In this document: in pieces, positions 29,000 through 38,835 of the stretch | How the letters are laid out: each line of letters starts with the position of its first letter | Position numbering within the stretch: position 1 is the first letter of the stretch | Assembly: GCF_900100265.1 (NCBI RefSeq) | Contig: NZ_LT629696.1 | Location: 2,666,001 to 2,730,000, forward strand | Length of the DNA: 64,000 bases | Origin: Leifsonia sp. 466MF | Lineage (GTDB): Bacteria > Actinomycetota > Actinomycetes > Actinomycetales > Microbacteriaceae | Direction: 5' to 3' | Program-made: the position numbers and the translations under genes | The notes under the pieces: generated by a model | The model's database searches: none | What the model saw: the letters and a program-made list of their open reading frames with translations, nothing else | What the model was told of the DNA's origin: nothing

Positions 29000-30709
29000 C
29001 TACGGCTGACCGAGCTGCACCGCCACGGCACCCACCTTGTCGGTCTGCGCCTGCCAGCCCGTGCCGGTCGGCGCCAGAAGCGTGCCGTCCGCGCTGAGGA
29101 CGACGTAGGGAGCCAGGCCCGACGCTCCGACGATCGTCCGACCGCCGGCCGGGCCCGAGGTCGTCGTCTGCTCGCCGCCGACCGTCTGCTGCGCGATGCT
29201 GGTCGCTTCGCCGTTCGTCGAGCTGAGCACCGCGATGGTGAGATCGGAGGTCCAGGCAGCTGATCGCGGCTCCGACGTCGGCACCGCGAGCTCGACCGGT
29301 TCGGTGAGAGAAGTGGGCGACATGTTGCCCCCTCGCACGATCCCCGCGGCCATGAGCGAATAGCCGGTCTGGGTCCTGAGGAGCGCTGCGATCCGCGTGC
29401 CGTCCCGGGAGACCGCGAGCGAGAGGATGGCGGTCGCGTTCGGCCAGACGGCCGTCACGGCATGCGGCTCTGCGCCGGTCGCCGTGGCGACCTGGATGGC
29501 GTTCGGCGTCGCGGCGGGCACCGACCAGACCCAGCCGTCGGCGTCGAGCGACGGTCCGATGAGGCCGGGCCGCGCATCCACCCGCACTGGATCGCCGTTC
29601 TTGCGCACCGAGTACACACCGGCCTGCGACAGCACAGCAGCCTGATCGTGCGAGGCGCTGAGGGTGATCGCCGAGGGGTGCAGCGACGCGACCTTGTCGC
29701 TGAGGCCGCTCAACGCGCTCACGGTGTCGCCGTTGAGCGGGCCGAACACGTCTCCGCGGTCCACGAACGGATGCGAGTCGACGGACGGATTCCGGATGGG
29801 CAGAGCGGCGGCACTGAGCGACGGGACCTGCTGGACATTGCCCTCGATCGACAGCTGGACGCTCTGAGCCAGGCTGCCGAGGGACTGCTCGAGCTGGAAC
29901 TGCATCCGCTGCAGCTGGGTGGGATCGGCCTGGGCCGCCTCCGAGCTGAGGTCGATCCTCGCCACTCCGCCCGCGGTCGTCACCGAGGGCACGGCGAGTT
30001 CGGTCCCCTTCGGGAACGCGGTCGTCACCGCCCCCGTCAGCCACGGCGCAGGGCCGGCGAGCAAGGAGCTCGCGACGCGTGTCGCGGCCGATGCCACCCG
30101 CGCCGGGAACCAGCGCGCGTCCGGGACGAGGTAGGCGTAGCCGGGACTGAAGAAGTACAGGGTCTGCTGCGTGTAGACGGCCCGGAACGTGGGATCGTCG
30201 ATCACCACGCCGTTCGGGGCGACGGAGATGCGCCACTCCCCGTTCTCCCTGACCAGTTGGTAGTTCAGGCCGACCGGGGCCGTGCTCCCCACGGGGTGGA
30301 ACGCACCGACGGCGTCGATGTTCGCGACGGGGGTCACATCCACGCGCCACAATGTGCCCTGATCGTCGTAGCTGCGGTTGCGCCCGTCGTCGACGGTGAC
30401 CGACTCGTCCGGGTTCCAGTTGGCCGCCATGGACCGGGTCAGGTACTCGCGGGCGATGGCGAAGTTGTTCTTCGGGCTCGAGGCGGCATCGATGAAGCCC
30501 TGCACGATGCGCTGCTGGGTCGCGCCCTTCTCGGGCGGCGACGGGTTGAAGTCCAGGTCGAGCGGGTCGTTGACCTGCGCCACCGGCGCTCCCTGACGCA
30601 CCGGGCCTGAATCCGGGATGCTCGCGCACGCGGCGAGCGCCACCAGCACCAGTGCGGTCGCCGACGCCACCGCGGCACGCACGCCCCATGACCGCCTGCG
30701 CCCGTTCAT
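29000..30709 (-). CDS. lpqB: Lipoprotein LpqB, MtrAB accessory
   Basis: LpqB is an extracytoplasmic lipoprotein that interacts with the sensor MtrB and modulates MtrA signalling, affecting cell wall and division. The 569-residue protein has a lipoprotein signal with lipobox VALAAC (Cys28) then [12 protein letters not shown], a GerMN-like domain (about 200-320) and a C-terminal beta-propeller-like region (about 340-569). ATG 30709 overlaps the mtrB stop by 4 bases, so lpqB is the third gene of the mtrA-mtrB-lpqB operon, as in other actinobacteria. Confidence 0.94.
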   Translation of the reverse strand: MNGRRRSWGVRAAVASATALVLVALAACASIPDSGPVRQGAPVAQVNDPLDLDFNPSPPEKGATQQRIVQGFIDAASSPKNNFAIAREYLTRSMAANWNPDESVTVDDGRNRSYDDQGTLWRVDVTPVANIDAVGAFHPVGSTAPVGLNYQLVRENGEWRISVAPNGVVIDDPTFRAVYTQQTLYFFSPGYAYLVPDARWFPARVASAATRVASSLLAGPAPWLTGAVTTAFPKGTELAVPSVTTAGGVARIDLSSEAAQADPTQLQRMQFQLEQSLGSLAQSVQLSIEGNVQQVPSLSAAALPIRNPSVDSHPFVDRGDVFGPLNGDTVSALSGLSDKVASLHPSAITLSASHDQAAVLSQAGVYSVRKNGDPVRVDARPGLIGPSLDADGWVWSVPAATPNAIQVATATGAEPHAVTAVWPNATAILSLAVSRDGTRIAALLRTQTGYSLMAAGIVRGGNMSPTSLTEPVELAVPTSEPRSAAWTSDLTIAVLSSTNGEATSIAQQTVGGEQTTTSGPAGGRTIVGASGLAPYVVLSADGTLLAPTGTGWQAQTDKVGAVAVQLGQP

Positions 30710-32340
30710 GCGTGGGCCTCGCTCCCGGTCGTGGCCGGGTTCGCCGCCGGCATGGTCGCACCGGCGTCCACCGGGGGAAGCGGCAGGGGCGACGCGGTGA
30801 TCTCGCGTCCGACGACGCGCGGAAGGGTCAGCCGGAAGCACGAGCCCGCTCCCGGTGCCGACCAGACCTGCAGCCAGCCGGAGTGCAGCGTCGCGTCCTC
30901 CAGCGAGATCGCGAGCCCGAGGCCGGTGCCGCCGAGGGTCCGCTTGCGCGACGGGTCAGCCCGCCAGAACCGGTCGAACACGTGCCCCGTGTCCTGCGGG
31001 CTCATCCCGATGCCGTAATCGCGCACGGTGAGGGCGACCGCGCTCTCGTTGCTGTCGACCGTGATGACGACCGGGCGTCCCTCACCGTGCTCGATCGCGT
31101 TGCCGATCAGATTGCGCACGACTCGGCGGATGCGGCGGGGGTCCATCGGCACGTCGAAGTAGCCGCCGGGCGCGTCGAGCGTCAGTTCGGAGCCGTTCTG
31201 CTCGGCGAGCGTCCGGAGCTCGTCGACGCAGTCCTCAGCCAGCCGCACCAGGTTTGTCGGCTCGGCGTCGAGCACGACCGACCCGGCGTCGTACCGGCTG
31301 ATCTCGAGCAGGTCGGAGAGCAGGCGGTCGAACCGCTCGATCTGGGTGTGCAGCAGCTCGGCCGTCCGGGCGGTGGCCGGGGCGAACCCCTCCCGCTGGT
31401 CGAAGATGACGTCACCGGCCAGCCGGATGGTCGTCAACGGGGTGCGCAGTTCGTGCGACACGTCCGAGACGAACCGCTGCTGCAGTTGCGACAGCGTCGC
31501 CAGCTGGTTGATCTGGCTCTGGAGGCTGTCCGCCATCCCGTTGAACGACCGCGCGAGGGTCGCGAACACGTCCTCCCCGCGCTCCGGGATGCGGACGGCC
31601 AGGTCACCGGCGGCGAGCCGCTCGCTGGTGCGCGCCGCGACGCGGATCGGCTCCACCACGAACCGAACGATCACCCAGGTGATGGCGCCGATGAGCAGGA
31701 TGAGGGCGAGGCCGGCCAGCAGCAGCGTGTTCTGCACGAAGAGCAGCGTGTTCTCCGAATCGCGCAGGTTGTAACCGATGTAGAGCTCGTATTTGCCGTA
31801 CGACGGCAGTGTGAGCTGGGATCCGACCACGATCCCCGGGTCTGTGTCGCCCGCGGCGGGCAGCGCGACCGACTGGTAGTACTGCTTCGATCCGCCGTTC
31901 TGCACTTTCTCGCGCAGTTCGGGCGAGATGACCGAGTTCATGGCCGGGCTCCCGCGGTCGGGAGGGGCGAGGATGCCGGTGTCCTGCCCGGGCACGCGGT
32001 ATGCCGCGACGAGGCGGCTCGAGGTCGAGGCCTGCACGCTCTGCAGGACGGTGTTGAGCAGGTTCTTGCCCGCATCCCCCGACGACACGTCGGAGGCGTT
32101 CAGAGTCGACTGCGCGGTGGTGGTCGCGCGGCTGGAATCGCGGAGCGCCTGGTCGAGCCGCGACTGGTACAGGTCGTTGCTGATGCTCAGCGACATGTAC
32201 ACGCCGGTGACGAGGATGGCGACGCCGGTGAGCAGCAGCGTGATCGCGACGGTCCGCAATTGCAGCGAACTGCGCCACAGGCGCGCGAGACGGGTGGGCG
32301 CCTGGCGCCACCAGTCCCGAGTCGGCCACCGCGCGCCCAT
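30706..32340 (-). CDS. mtrB: MtrB sensor histidine kinase
   Basis: Membrane sensor of the MtrAB two-component system controlling cell-wall metabolism, osmotic response and division. The 544-residue protein has a first membrane helix ([19 protein letters not shown]), an extracytoplasmic region of about 150 residues, a second helix ([20 protein letters not shown]), a HAMP domain, the phospho-acceptor box in [19 protein letters not shown] (near residue 296) and ATPase motifs [18 protein letters not shown] and GTGLGLAIS. It starts 15 bases after mtrA. Confidence 0.95.
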   Translation of the reverse strand: MGARWPTRDWWRQAPTRLARLWRSSLQLRTVAITLLLTGVAILVTGVYMSLSISNDLYQSRLDQALRDSSRATTTAQSTLNASDVSSGDAGKNLLNTVLQSVQASTSSRLVAAYRVPGQDTGILAPPDRGSPAMNSVISPELREKVQNGGSKQYYQSVALPAAGDTDPGIVVGSQLTLPSYGKYELYIGYNLRDSENTLLFVQNTLLLAGLALILLIGAITWVIVRFVVEPIRVAARTSERLAAGDLAVRIPERGEDVFATLARSFNGMADSLQSQINQLATLSQLQQRFVSDVSHELRTPLTTIRLAGDVIFDQREGFAPATARTAELLHTQIERFDRLLSDLLEISRYDAGSVVLDAEPTNLVRLAEDCVDELRTLAEQNGSELTLDAPGGYFDVPMDPRRIRRVVRNLIGNAIEHGEGRPVVITVDSNESAVALTVRDYGIGMSPQDTGHVFDRFWRADPSRKRTLGGTGLGLAISLEDATLHSGWLQVWSAPGAGSCFRLTLPRVVGREITASPLPLPPVDAGATMPAANPATTGSEAHA

Positions 32341-32355
32341 TCGTGGCTCCGGTCG

Positions 32356-33039
32356 CTAGGCCGCAGCGCCGGCGCGGTAGCCGACACCGCGCACGGTCAT
32401 GACGATCTTCGGGTTGTCCGGATCCTGCTCCACCTTGGCGCGGAGGCGCTGCACGTGCACGTTCACCAGACGCGTGTCCGCCTTGTAGTGGTAGCCCCAG
32501 ACCTGCTCCAGCAGCATCTCGCGCGTGAAGACCTGCTGGGGCTTGGAGGCGAGCGCGAGCAGGAGGTCGAACTCCAGCGGCGTGAGCGCGATGCGGGTGT
32601 CTCCGCGGCGCACCTCGTGCCCGGCGACATCGACGACCAGATCGCCGACGGTCAGCTCGTCGGTCGGCGGGGTGGCGGGCGCGGGCCGCAGCCTGGTGCG
32701 GATGCGGGCGACCAGCTCCTTCGGGTTGAAGGGCTTCACCATGTAGTCGTCGGCCCCGGACTCGAGCCCCTTCACGACGTCGGCGGTGTCGGACTTCGCG
32801 GTGAGCATGATGATCGGGGTGCCCGACTCCGCCCGGATGCGACCGCACACCTCGATGCCGTCGAGGCCGGGGAGCATCAGGTCGAGAAGGACGAGGTCGG
32901 GCTTGGACGACCGGAAGGTGTCCACTGCGAGGGATCCGTCTTCGCAGAAGACGGGGTCGAATCCCTCGGTGCGGAGGACGATGCCGATCATCTCCGCAAG
33001 CGCGGTGTCGTCGTCGACAACCAGGATGCGACTAGTCAT
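32356..33039 (-). CDS. mtrA: MtrA response regulator
   Basis: OmpR-family response regulator partnered with MtrB. The 227-residue protein has a receiver domain with acidic pocket DDD, phospho-acceptor Asp53 in LVLLDLMLPG, switch Thr in IMLTAKSD and Lys in DYMVKPF, then a winged-helix DNA-binding domain (LTPLEFDLLLALASKPQQVF, then VNVHVQRLRAKVE). It is first in the operon and divergent from the membrane/AAA+ locus; the shared 180-base region contains an inverted repeat (33098-33140) that could be an operator. Confidence 0.96.
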   Translation of the reverse strand: MTSRILVVDDDTALAEMIGIVLRTEGFDPVFCEDGSLAVDTFRSSKPDLVLLDLMLPGLDGIEVCGRIRAESGTPIIMLTAKSDTADVVKGLESGADDYMVKPFNPKELVARIRTRLRPAPATPPTDELTVGDLVVDVAGHEVRRGDTRIALTPLEFDLLLALASKPQQVFTREMLLEQVWGYHYKADTRLVNVHVQRLRAKVEQDPDNPKIVMTVRGVGYRAGAAA

Positions 33040-33097
33040 GTGCGAAGTTCCCCGAACCCCTCTCGAGCGGCCTCTGGCCGTGAAGTGACATGACCAG

Positions 33098-33140
33098 CGT
33101 AATGGAGCAGTCTGCTACCAGCTTGAATGAAACCATTACG
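33098..33140. promoter_or_regulatory. Inverted repeat between mtrA and the divergent membrane locus
   Basis: CGTAATGG (33098-33105) and CCATTACG (33133-33140) are exact complements 27 bases apart, with a smaller palindrome AGCAGTCTGCT (33106-33116) inside. The position between two divergent operons suggests a regulatory site. The direct-repeat MtrA motif known from mycobacteria was not recognised. Confidence 0.45.
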
Positions 33141-33219
33141 TGCCCTGTGGATGGGACAGCGCGCGCGAGAGCACTGTGCCAGCATGGGAGCAACGCACGG
33201 GGGGAACGAAAGGTACGGC

Positions 33220-34545
33220 GTGAGCGACGAACAGAACTGGCAGGCGCCCGGCTCGAACGGGTCTACGCCGGAGGGCGGGCCGCAGCAGCCACCGCAGTAC
33301 GGGCAGCAGCAACCGCCGCAGTACGGGCAGCAGCAGCCGCAGTACGGGCAGTACGGTCAGCCGCAGTACGGGCAGTACGGTCAGCAGCCGGGATGGCAGC
33401 AGCAGCCGGCGGGCCAGCCCGGATGGCAGCAGGCCTACCCGCAGGGTGGCGCGCAGCCGGCATGGACTCCTCCGCCGAAGCCCGGTCTGATCCCGCTGCG
33501 GCCGCTGACGCTCGGTCCGCTCCTCGCGGCGCCCTTCCAGGCACTGCGTCGCAACCCGCGCATCACGGTCGGTTCGGCGTTGCTGCTGCAGGGCATCCCG
33601 TCCATCCTGGTCAGCGTCGTGCTCGCCGGCGGCATCGGGCTGCTGGCCGTCCGCGTCTTCTCGGGCGAGGCCCAAGACCAGCCGGCGCTCCGGGCGGGCC
33701 TCGTCGGAGGCGCGATCCTGCTCGGCGTGCTCTCCCTCGTCATCTCGACGGTTTTCAGCGCCCTGCTGCAGGGGGTGATCGTCGGCGACGTCGCCCGCGA
33801 GTCCCTGGGCGACAAGCTGACGTTCCGAGCGCTATGGCAGCTGGTGCGCGGTCGGATCGGGGCCTTGATCGGCTGGACGCTGCTCTACGCCCTCGCCTGG
33901 ATCGTCGCGATCGCCCTGGTGGTCGCCGTCGTGGTCGCGCTGGGTGCCCTGGGCGGCTCCGCCGGCGCCATCGGAGCCGTACTCGTCGGCGTCGTCGGCG
34001 GCCTCGCCCTGATCCCGCTGGCCTTCTGGATCAACACCAAGCTCGCGATGGTGCCGAGCGTGATCGTGCTCGAACGCCTGCCGCTGACGCAGGCGGTCGC
34101 ACGGTCGTGGCGCCTCACCACCGGCTACTTCTGGCGGACGCTGGGCATCATCCTGCTTGTGTGGGTGATCGTCTACGCCATCACGCAGACCGTCGCGATC
34201 CCCTTCGGCCTGATCGGCGGACTCGCAGGCGGGGTGTTCGCGCCGACGTCGGCGACCTCGGCGGATCCCATGCAGGAGGTCCTCGTCACGCAGCTGAGCG
34301 TCAACGTGCTCTCCAGCATCGTGACGTCGATCATCGGAGCGATCGGCAGCGTCATCCAGACGGCGGCCGTCGCCCTCCTCTACATCGACCTCCGTATGCG
34401 CAAGGAGGGACTCGACCTGCAGTTGGTGCGCTTCGTCGAGGGGCGGCAGACCGGTCAAGACCTGCCCGATCCCTATCTTCCGCAGGCGCAGCAACCGCAG
34501 CAGCACCAGCCTCCGCAGCCGCCCGCCGGGTGGCCGAACGCCTGA
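33220..34545 (+). CDS. Membrane protein with Gln/Pro/Tyr-rich N-terminus (GDPD membrane-domain type)
   Basis: A 441-residue protein. Residues 1 to about 85 are low complexity, made of PQYGQ and QQPGWQQ repeats; the rest holds about six membrane helices (SALLLQGIPSILVSVVLAGG, GAIGAVLVGVVGGLALIPLA). ALRRNPRITVGSALLLQGI and VLERLPLTQAVARSWRLTTG resemble the membrane domain found fused to some glycerophosphodiester phosphodiesterases, but no phosphodiesterase domain is present. GTG 33220 has AAAGG six bases upstream. It heads a plus-strand locus with DUF4129, DUF4350, MoxR and DUF58 genes. Function unknown. Confidence 0.78.
   Translation: MSDEQNWQAPGSNGSTPEGGPQQPPQYGQQQPPQYGQQQPQYGQYGQPQYGQYGQQPGWQQQPAGQPGWQQAYPQGGAQPAWTPPPKPGLIPLRPLTLGPLLAAPFQALRRNPRITVGSALLLQGIPSILVSVVLAGGIGLLAVRVFSGEAQDQPALRAGLVGGAILLGVLSLVISTVFSALLQGVIVGDVARESLGDKLTFRALWQLVRGRIGALIGWTLLYALAWIVAIALVVAVVVALGALGGSAGAIGAVLVGVVGGLALIPLAFWINTKLAMVPSVIVLERLPLTQAVARSWRLTTGYFWRTLGIILLVWVIVYAITQTVAIPFGLIGGLAGGVFAPTSATSADPMQEVLVTQLSVNVLSSIVTSIIGAIGSVIQTAAVALLYIDLRMRKEGLDLQLVRFVEGRQTGQDLPDPYLPQAQQPQQHQPPQPPAGWPNA
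33292..33381 (+). repeat. Coding minisatellite, PQYGQ repeats
   Basis: CCGCAGTACGGGCAG occurs at 33292, 33316, 33337 and 33361 with related copies between. The in-frame repeats encode the Pro/Gln/Tyr/Gly tail of the membrane protein and are likely to vary in copy number between strains. Confidence 0.85.
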
Positions 34546-34547
34546 CC

Positions 34548-35189
34548 GTGATCCGCTTCGACGTCCCGGTCGACCCCAGCTCGCCGGAAGCGCAGAACTG
34601 GCTGCGCGACGAACTGTCGCGCCCGGAATACCAGTCGGCGAAGCCGACGTGGTTCGATCTCGCCTCCAAAGCGGTGCAGGACTGGATCGGGTCGCTGTTC
34701 CAGGGCGCGGGCGGTGACGCCGCGCCCGTGCTGCTCCTGGTCGTCGTCGTGGTGATCGCCGGCCTGATCGTGGCCGCATTCTTCCTCTTCGGGCGGCCAC
34801 GGATCAACCGCCGCTCCGCTCTCGATCGGCGCGCGTTGTTCGGAGCGGACGAGGCGCGCAGCGCCGCCGACCTGCGTGCATCCGCAGAACAGGCGGCACG
34901 TCAGGGCGACTGGGTGACCGCTGTCGAGGAGCAGTTCCGTGCGATCGCCGTCTCCCTCGACGAGCGCACACTCGTCCACGTGACGCCGGGAACGACGGCG
35001 AACGAGTTCGCCGTGCATGCCGCCCGGATCGCGACCGACGAGGGCGAAGCGCTTCGGCAGGCCGCCCGCGCGTTCGATGAGGTCCGCTACCTCGACCGAC
35101 CCGGCACCGAGGCGGCGTACCAGCACCTCGTCGCGCTGGATCAGCGGCTCCAGCGCGTGCGCGTCCCCCTGCCGGCGGTGAACGCATGA
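34548..35189 (+). CDS. DUF4129 domain protein
   Basis: The 213-residue protein has one central membrane helix (APVLLLVVVVVIAGLIVAAFFLF) and a cytoplasmic C-terminal domain with AAEQAARQGDWVTAVEEQFRAIAVSLDER-like DUF4129 sequence (here ASAEQAARQGDWVTAVEEQF) and TPGTTANEFA. DUF4129 proteins occur with MoxR and DUF58 genes. The start is uncertain: GTG 34548 (2 bases after the previous stop) gives MIRFDVPVDPSSPEA; GTG 34530 adds six residues. Neither has a good ribosome-binding site, so coupling to the upstream gene is likely. Confidence 0.8.
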   Translation: MIRFDVPVDPSSPEAQNWLRDELSRPEYQSAKPTWFDLASKAVQDWIGSLFQGAGGDAAPVLLLVVVVVIAGLIVAAFFLFGRPRINRRSALDRRALFGADEARSAADLRASAEQAARQGDWVTAVEEQFRAIAVSLDERTLVHVTPGTTANEFAVHAARIATDEGEALRQAARAFDEVRYLDRPGTEAAYQHLVALDQRLQRVRVPLPAVNA

Positions 35190-36478
35190 GCGCACCGACA
35201 CCCGTCCGAGGCCCGGAGACGGCCCAGCCCGAGACGATGCGCGACCGCCAGGCGACGCCACAGGCGGCGACGGCACAGACCCTGACGGTCCGGCAGACCG
35301 CACGGCGAGCGCTCCCCTGGATCGTGCTCGCCGTGATCGCGATCGTCATCGCCCTCGGCGGGGCGCTGCTCACCGGCGGACGTGTCGCGCCGGGCACGAC
35401 GCTCGACGCGACCAACCCCGCGCCCGCCGGAGCGAAGGCCGTCGCGCAGGTCCTGCGCGGGCAGGGGGTGGATGTGCGGAACGTGTCGACACTCGACCGC
35501 GCCACGGCGGCCGCGGCGGACGGCGCCACCGTGCTGGTCTACGACCCGCTCGGCAACCTGACCTCGGACGGCTATCGCGCCCTGACCGGCGACGGACGCA
35601 CGCTTGTCGTCGTCGAACCGGACTTCGAGGCGCTGCAGACCCTCGATCGCGATGTGACGGCGGCGGGCGCACCCCGCGGTCCCGCTCCCGCCGACTGCAC
35701 GGTGCCGGCCGCAGAGCGCGCCGAGCGCATCGACCCGCGCACCACGTCCACGACGGAGGATGTCGTCGTCCCCGGGACCTTCCGGGTGGCCGACGATGCA
35801 GCCGCGTGCTTCTCGGACACCGGCGGTCGCGCCTCGCTCGTGCGCACCTCCTTCAACGCCTCACCCGTCTACCTGCTCGGGTCGGCCGCCGTGCTGACCA
35901 ACGACGGCGTCGACCGCCTCGGCAACGCGGCGCTCGCCCTCAACCTCCTCGGCGGCCACAGTACTCTGGTCTGGTACCTGCCCTCCCTCGACGACCGCCC
36001 GGTCAGCGGACCACCGGACATCGCCGAGCTCACACCCGGGTGGGTGACCCCGGTGATGCTGTTGCTCGTCGTGGTGTTCATCGCGGCGGCGATCTGGCGC
36101 GGCCGCCGCTTCGGCCCGCTCGTCGTCGAGAGCCTGCCGGTGGTGGTGCGCGCCGGCGAGACCCGCGAAGGCAGGGCGCGGCTCTACCAGCGGTCGTCCG
36201 CCCGGCTCCGTGCGGTGGACGCTCTGCGCGTCGGCACCATCGGCCGACTCTCCGCCCTCGCAGGTCTGCCGAGCACGGCAACCGTGCCGGAGGTCGCCGA
36301 CGCCGTCGCCGCGCTCACCCGCCGTGACCGGCTGGCCGTCCGCGACCTTCTGGTCGAGCGCATCCCCCAGACCGACCGCGACCTGATCGCGTTGTCCGAC
36401 GAACTCGCGGAGCTCGAGAGAGCCACCGCATCCGCCGTTACGCCCTCCACGGGCCCGACCGGAAGAATGGATGAATGA
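35186..36478 (+). CDS. DUF4350 domain membrane protein
   Basis: A 430-residue protein with a polar N-terminus, a helix at about residues 40-60 (ALPWIVLAVIAIVIALGGALL), an extracytoplasmic DUF4350-like domain (TNPAPAGAKAVAQVLRGQGV, then TVLVYDPLGNLTSDGYRAL), a second helix near residue 290 (VTPVMLLLVVVFIAAAIWRG) and a cytoplasmic C-terminal helical region. DUF4350 proteins are standard partners of MoxR/DUF58 genes. It overlaps the genes on both sides by 4 bases. The role is unproven. Confidence 0.85.
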   Translation: MSAPTPVRGPETAQPETMRDRQATPQAATAQTLTVRQTARRALPWIVLAVIAIVIALGGALLTGGRVAPGTTLDATNPAPAGAKAVAQVLRGQGVDVRNVSTLDRATAAAADGATVLVYDPLGNLTSDGYRALTGDGRTLVVVEPDFEALQTLDRDVTAAGAPRGPAPADCTVPAAERAERIDPRTTSTTEDVVVPGTFRVADDAAACFSDTGGRASLVRTSFNASPVYLLGSAAVLTNDGVDRLGNAALALNLLGGHSTLVWYLPSLDDRPVSGPPDIAELTPGWVTPVMLLLVVVFIAAAIWRGRRFGPLVVESLPVVVRAGETREGRARLYQRSSARLRAVDALRVGTIGRLSALAGLPSTATVPEVADAVAALTRRDRLAVRDLLVERIPQTDRDLIALSDELAELERATASAVTPSTGPTGRMDE

Positions 36479-37482
36479 CAGACGTCACGACGGGGACGGC
36501 GTTCCCCTCCTCACCCGGCGCGCCCGCTGACGCGGCGCGCCTCCGCTCCGCCCTCTCCGCCGTGCGGACCGAGGTGGGCAAGGCGGTCGTCGGCCAGGAC
36601 GGCGCGGTCACCGGGCTCATGATCGCTCTGCTGGCCCGCGGCCACGTTCTGCTGGAAGGCGTGCCGGGTGTGGCGAAGACCCTGCTGGTCCGCTCGCTCA
36701 GCCAGGCTCTCAGCCTCGACACCAAGCGCGTGCAGTTCACCCCCGACCTGATGCCGGGCGATGTCACCGGATCTCTTGTCTACGACGCCCAGACCGGCGG
36801 TTTCGTGTTCCGAGAGGGCCCGGTGTTCACGAACATCCTGCTCGCGGACGAGATCAACCGGACGCCCCCGAAGACCCAGTCGGCCCTCCTCGAGGCCATG
36901 GAGGAGCGCCAGGTCAGCGTCGACGGCGTCAGCCGCCGCCTGCCGGACCCGTTCATCGTGGCGGCGACGCAGAACCCGATCGAGTACGAGGGCACGTACT
37001 CCCTGCCGGAGGCGCAGCTCGACCGCTTCCTGCTCAAGCTCACGCTCGACGTGCCCGAGCGGGACACCGAGGTGGAGGTGCTCCGCCGCCACGCCGCCGG
37101 TTTCAACCCGCGCGATCTGGCTGCCGCCGGGGTGACGCCGGTGCTCAGCGCCGCCGAGCTCCAGGCGGCCCGCGAGTCCGCCGCCCGCGTCGGCGCGAAC
37201 GCCGACGTGCTGGCCTACATCGTCGACCTCGCGCGCGCGACCCGCCGCAGCCCCTCCGTCCGCCTCGGCGTGAGCCCGCGCGGCACCACCGCTCTGCTCG
37301 CCGCGGCCAAGGCCTGGGCGTGGCTCTCGGGCTACGACTCGATCACCCCGGACCACGTGCAGGCGATGCTCGTGCCGGTGTGGCGCCACCGCATCCAGCT
37401 CCGCCCCGAGGCCGAGCTCGAAGGAGTGGGCGCCGACGCGATCCTGCGGTCGATCGTGCAGCAGGTCCAGGTTCCGATCTAG
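36475..37482 (+). CDS. MoxR-family AAA+ ATPase
   Basis: A 335-residue MoxR ATPase, a family of chaperone-like AAA+ proteins thought to help assemble or activate partner complexes, usually together with VWA or DUF58 proteins. Walker A is EGVPGVAKT (residues 61-69), Walker B LLADEINRTPPKTQSALLEAMEE, sensor 1 VAATQNPIEYEGTYSLPEAQLDRF, and a C-terminal lid domain is present. It is translationally coupled to the DUF4350 gene upstream and lies 8 bases before the DUF58 gene. Confidence 0.94.
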   Translation: MTDVTTGTAFPSSPGAPADAARLRSALSAVRTEVGKAVVGQDGAVTGLMIALLARGHVLLEGVPGVAKTLLVRSLSQALSLDTKRVQFTPDLMPGDVTGSLVYDAQTGGFVFREGPVFTNILLADEINRTPPKTQSALLEAMEERQVSVDGVSRRLPDPFIVAATQNPIEYEGTYSLPEAQLDRFLLKLTLDVPERDTEVEVLRRHAAGFNPRDLAAAGVTPVLSAAELQAARESAARVGANADVLAYIVDLARATRRSPSVRLGVSPRGTTALLAAAKAWAWLSGYDSITPDHVQAMLVPVWRHRIQLRPEAELEGVGADAILRSIVQQVQVPI

Positions 37483-37490
37483 GCCCCGCT

Positions 37491-38822
37491 GTGACCGTAT
37501 CCGGACGTTTCGTCGCCCTGCTCGCGCTCGGCGTGCTTCCCGTCGTGCTGCTCGGCGGTGCGACGGGGATGGCGTACGCCGCGCTCGGCGGCTGGCTGCT
37601 GCTCTGCGTCATCCTCGGGCTGCTCGACCTCCTGCTGGCAGCGTCCCCGCGTGCGGTCGCGGTCGAGCGCACCCTGCCCGGCCGGGTGCGTCTCGGCGCC
37701 GAGGCCGTCTCAGAGCTGTACGTGACGAACACCGGCCGACGGACGCTGCGCGGAACCGTCCGCGACGCCTGGGAGCCGTCGGCCGCCGCGGAACCGACGC
37801 GGACGAGGGTCGACATCCCCTCGGGCGAGCGGCGCCGGATCGTGGCGTCCCTGCGCCCGTGGCGTCGCGGCGAGCGTCGCGTGAGGAACGTGACCGTCCG
37901 GTCGTGGGGCCCCCTCCATCTGTGGGCGCGCCAGGCGACCCTCGACGCTCCCGGCCGCATCCGCGTGCTTCCGCCGTTCACCGCCAGAAAGCACCTGCCA
38001 TCCCGGTTGGCCCGGCTGCGCGAGCTCGAGGGCAGCACGAGCGTCCTGCTCCGTGGCCAGGGCACGGAGTTCGACTCGCTGCGCGAGTACGTGCGCGGCG
38101 ATGACGTGCGCTCCATCGACTGGCGAGCCACCGCACGGCGGCACGACCCCAACGGCGGACACGGCGCACGCGTCATGGTGCGGACCTGGCGCCCCGAGCG
38201 CGACCGCCGCGTCATCGTCGTGATCGACTCCGGCCGGACCTCCGCCGCTCGGGTGGCCGACGAGCCGCGCATCGACACCGCGTTCGAGTCGGCGCTGCTC
38301 CTCGCAGCCCTCGCCACCCGCGCGGGCGACCGCGTCGACATGGTCGCCTACGACCGCATGGTGCGCGGTCGCGTGCAGGGCGCGACGGGTCCGGAGCTGC
38401 TCTCACGGATGGTGGATGCGATGGCCGGCATCGAGCCGGCCCTGATCGAGATGGACTGGTCCGCCATCCCGGCACAGGTCTCCGCCCTGACCTCGCAGCG
38501 CTCACTGGTCGTGCTGCTCACCTCGATCGAGTCCCCGGGGGGCTCGCGGGGGCTGCTCTCGGTTCTCCCGCAGCTCACGGCGAAGCACCTGGTCGTCGTG
38601 GCCAGCGTCACGGATCCGGACACACTTGCGGCCACCAGCGAGCGGCATGACCGCACCGAGGTGTACCGCGCCGCTGCGGCGGAGCGTTCGCTGCTCGATC
38701 TCAGCCGGGTCGCCGCGGCGGTGAAGCGCCTCGGCGGCGACGTCGTGACGGGTTCGCCGGCCGATCTGCCGCCCGCACTGGCTGACCGCTATCTGGCCCT
38801 GAAGGCGGCCGGCCGGCTCTGA
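37491..38822 (+). CDS. DUF58 domain protein (MoxR partner)
   Basis: The 443-residue protein starts at GTG 37491 with two adjacent membrane helices (FVALLALGVLPVVLLGGATG and ALGGWLLLCVILGLLDLLLA). The DUF58 core is EFDSLREYVRGDDVRSIDWRATA spread over residues about 190-215, followed by a VWA-like fold (RRVIVVIDSGRTSA, a possible metal-site DSGRT in place of DxSxS). DUF58 proteins act with MoxR ATPases, probably in envelope processes. It ends 13 bases before the convergent SpoIIM-like gene. Confidence 0.9.
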   Translation: MTVSGRFVALLALGVLPVVLLGGATGMAYAALGGWLLLCVILGLLDLLLAASPRAVAVERTLPGRVRLGAEAVSELYVTNTGRRTLRGTVRDAWEPSAAAEPTRTRVDIPSGERRRIVASLRPWRRGERRVRNVTVRSWGPLHLWARQATLDAPGRIRVLPPFTARKHLPSRLARLRELEGSTSVLLRGQGTEFDSLREYVRGDDVRSIDWRATARRHDPNGGHGARVMVRTWRPERDRRVIVVIDSGRTSAARVADEPRIDTAFESALLLAALATRAGDRVDMVAYDRMVRGRVQGATGPELLSRMVDAMAGIEPALIEMDWSAIPAQVSALTSQRSLVVLLTSIESPGGSRGLLSVLPQLTAKHLVVVASVTDPDTLAATSERHDRTEVYRAAAAERSLLDLSRVAAAVKRLGGDVVTGSPADLPPALADRYLALKAAGRL

Positions 38823-38835
38823 AACGCGACCGTCG

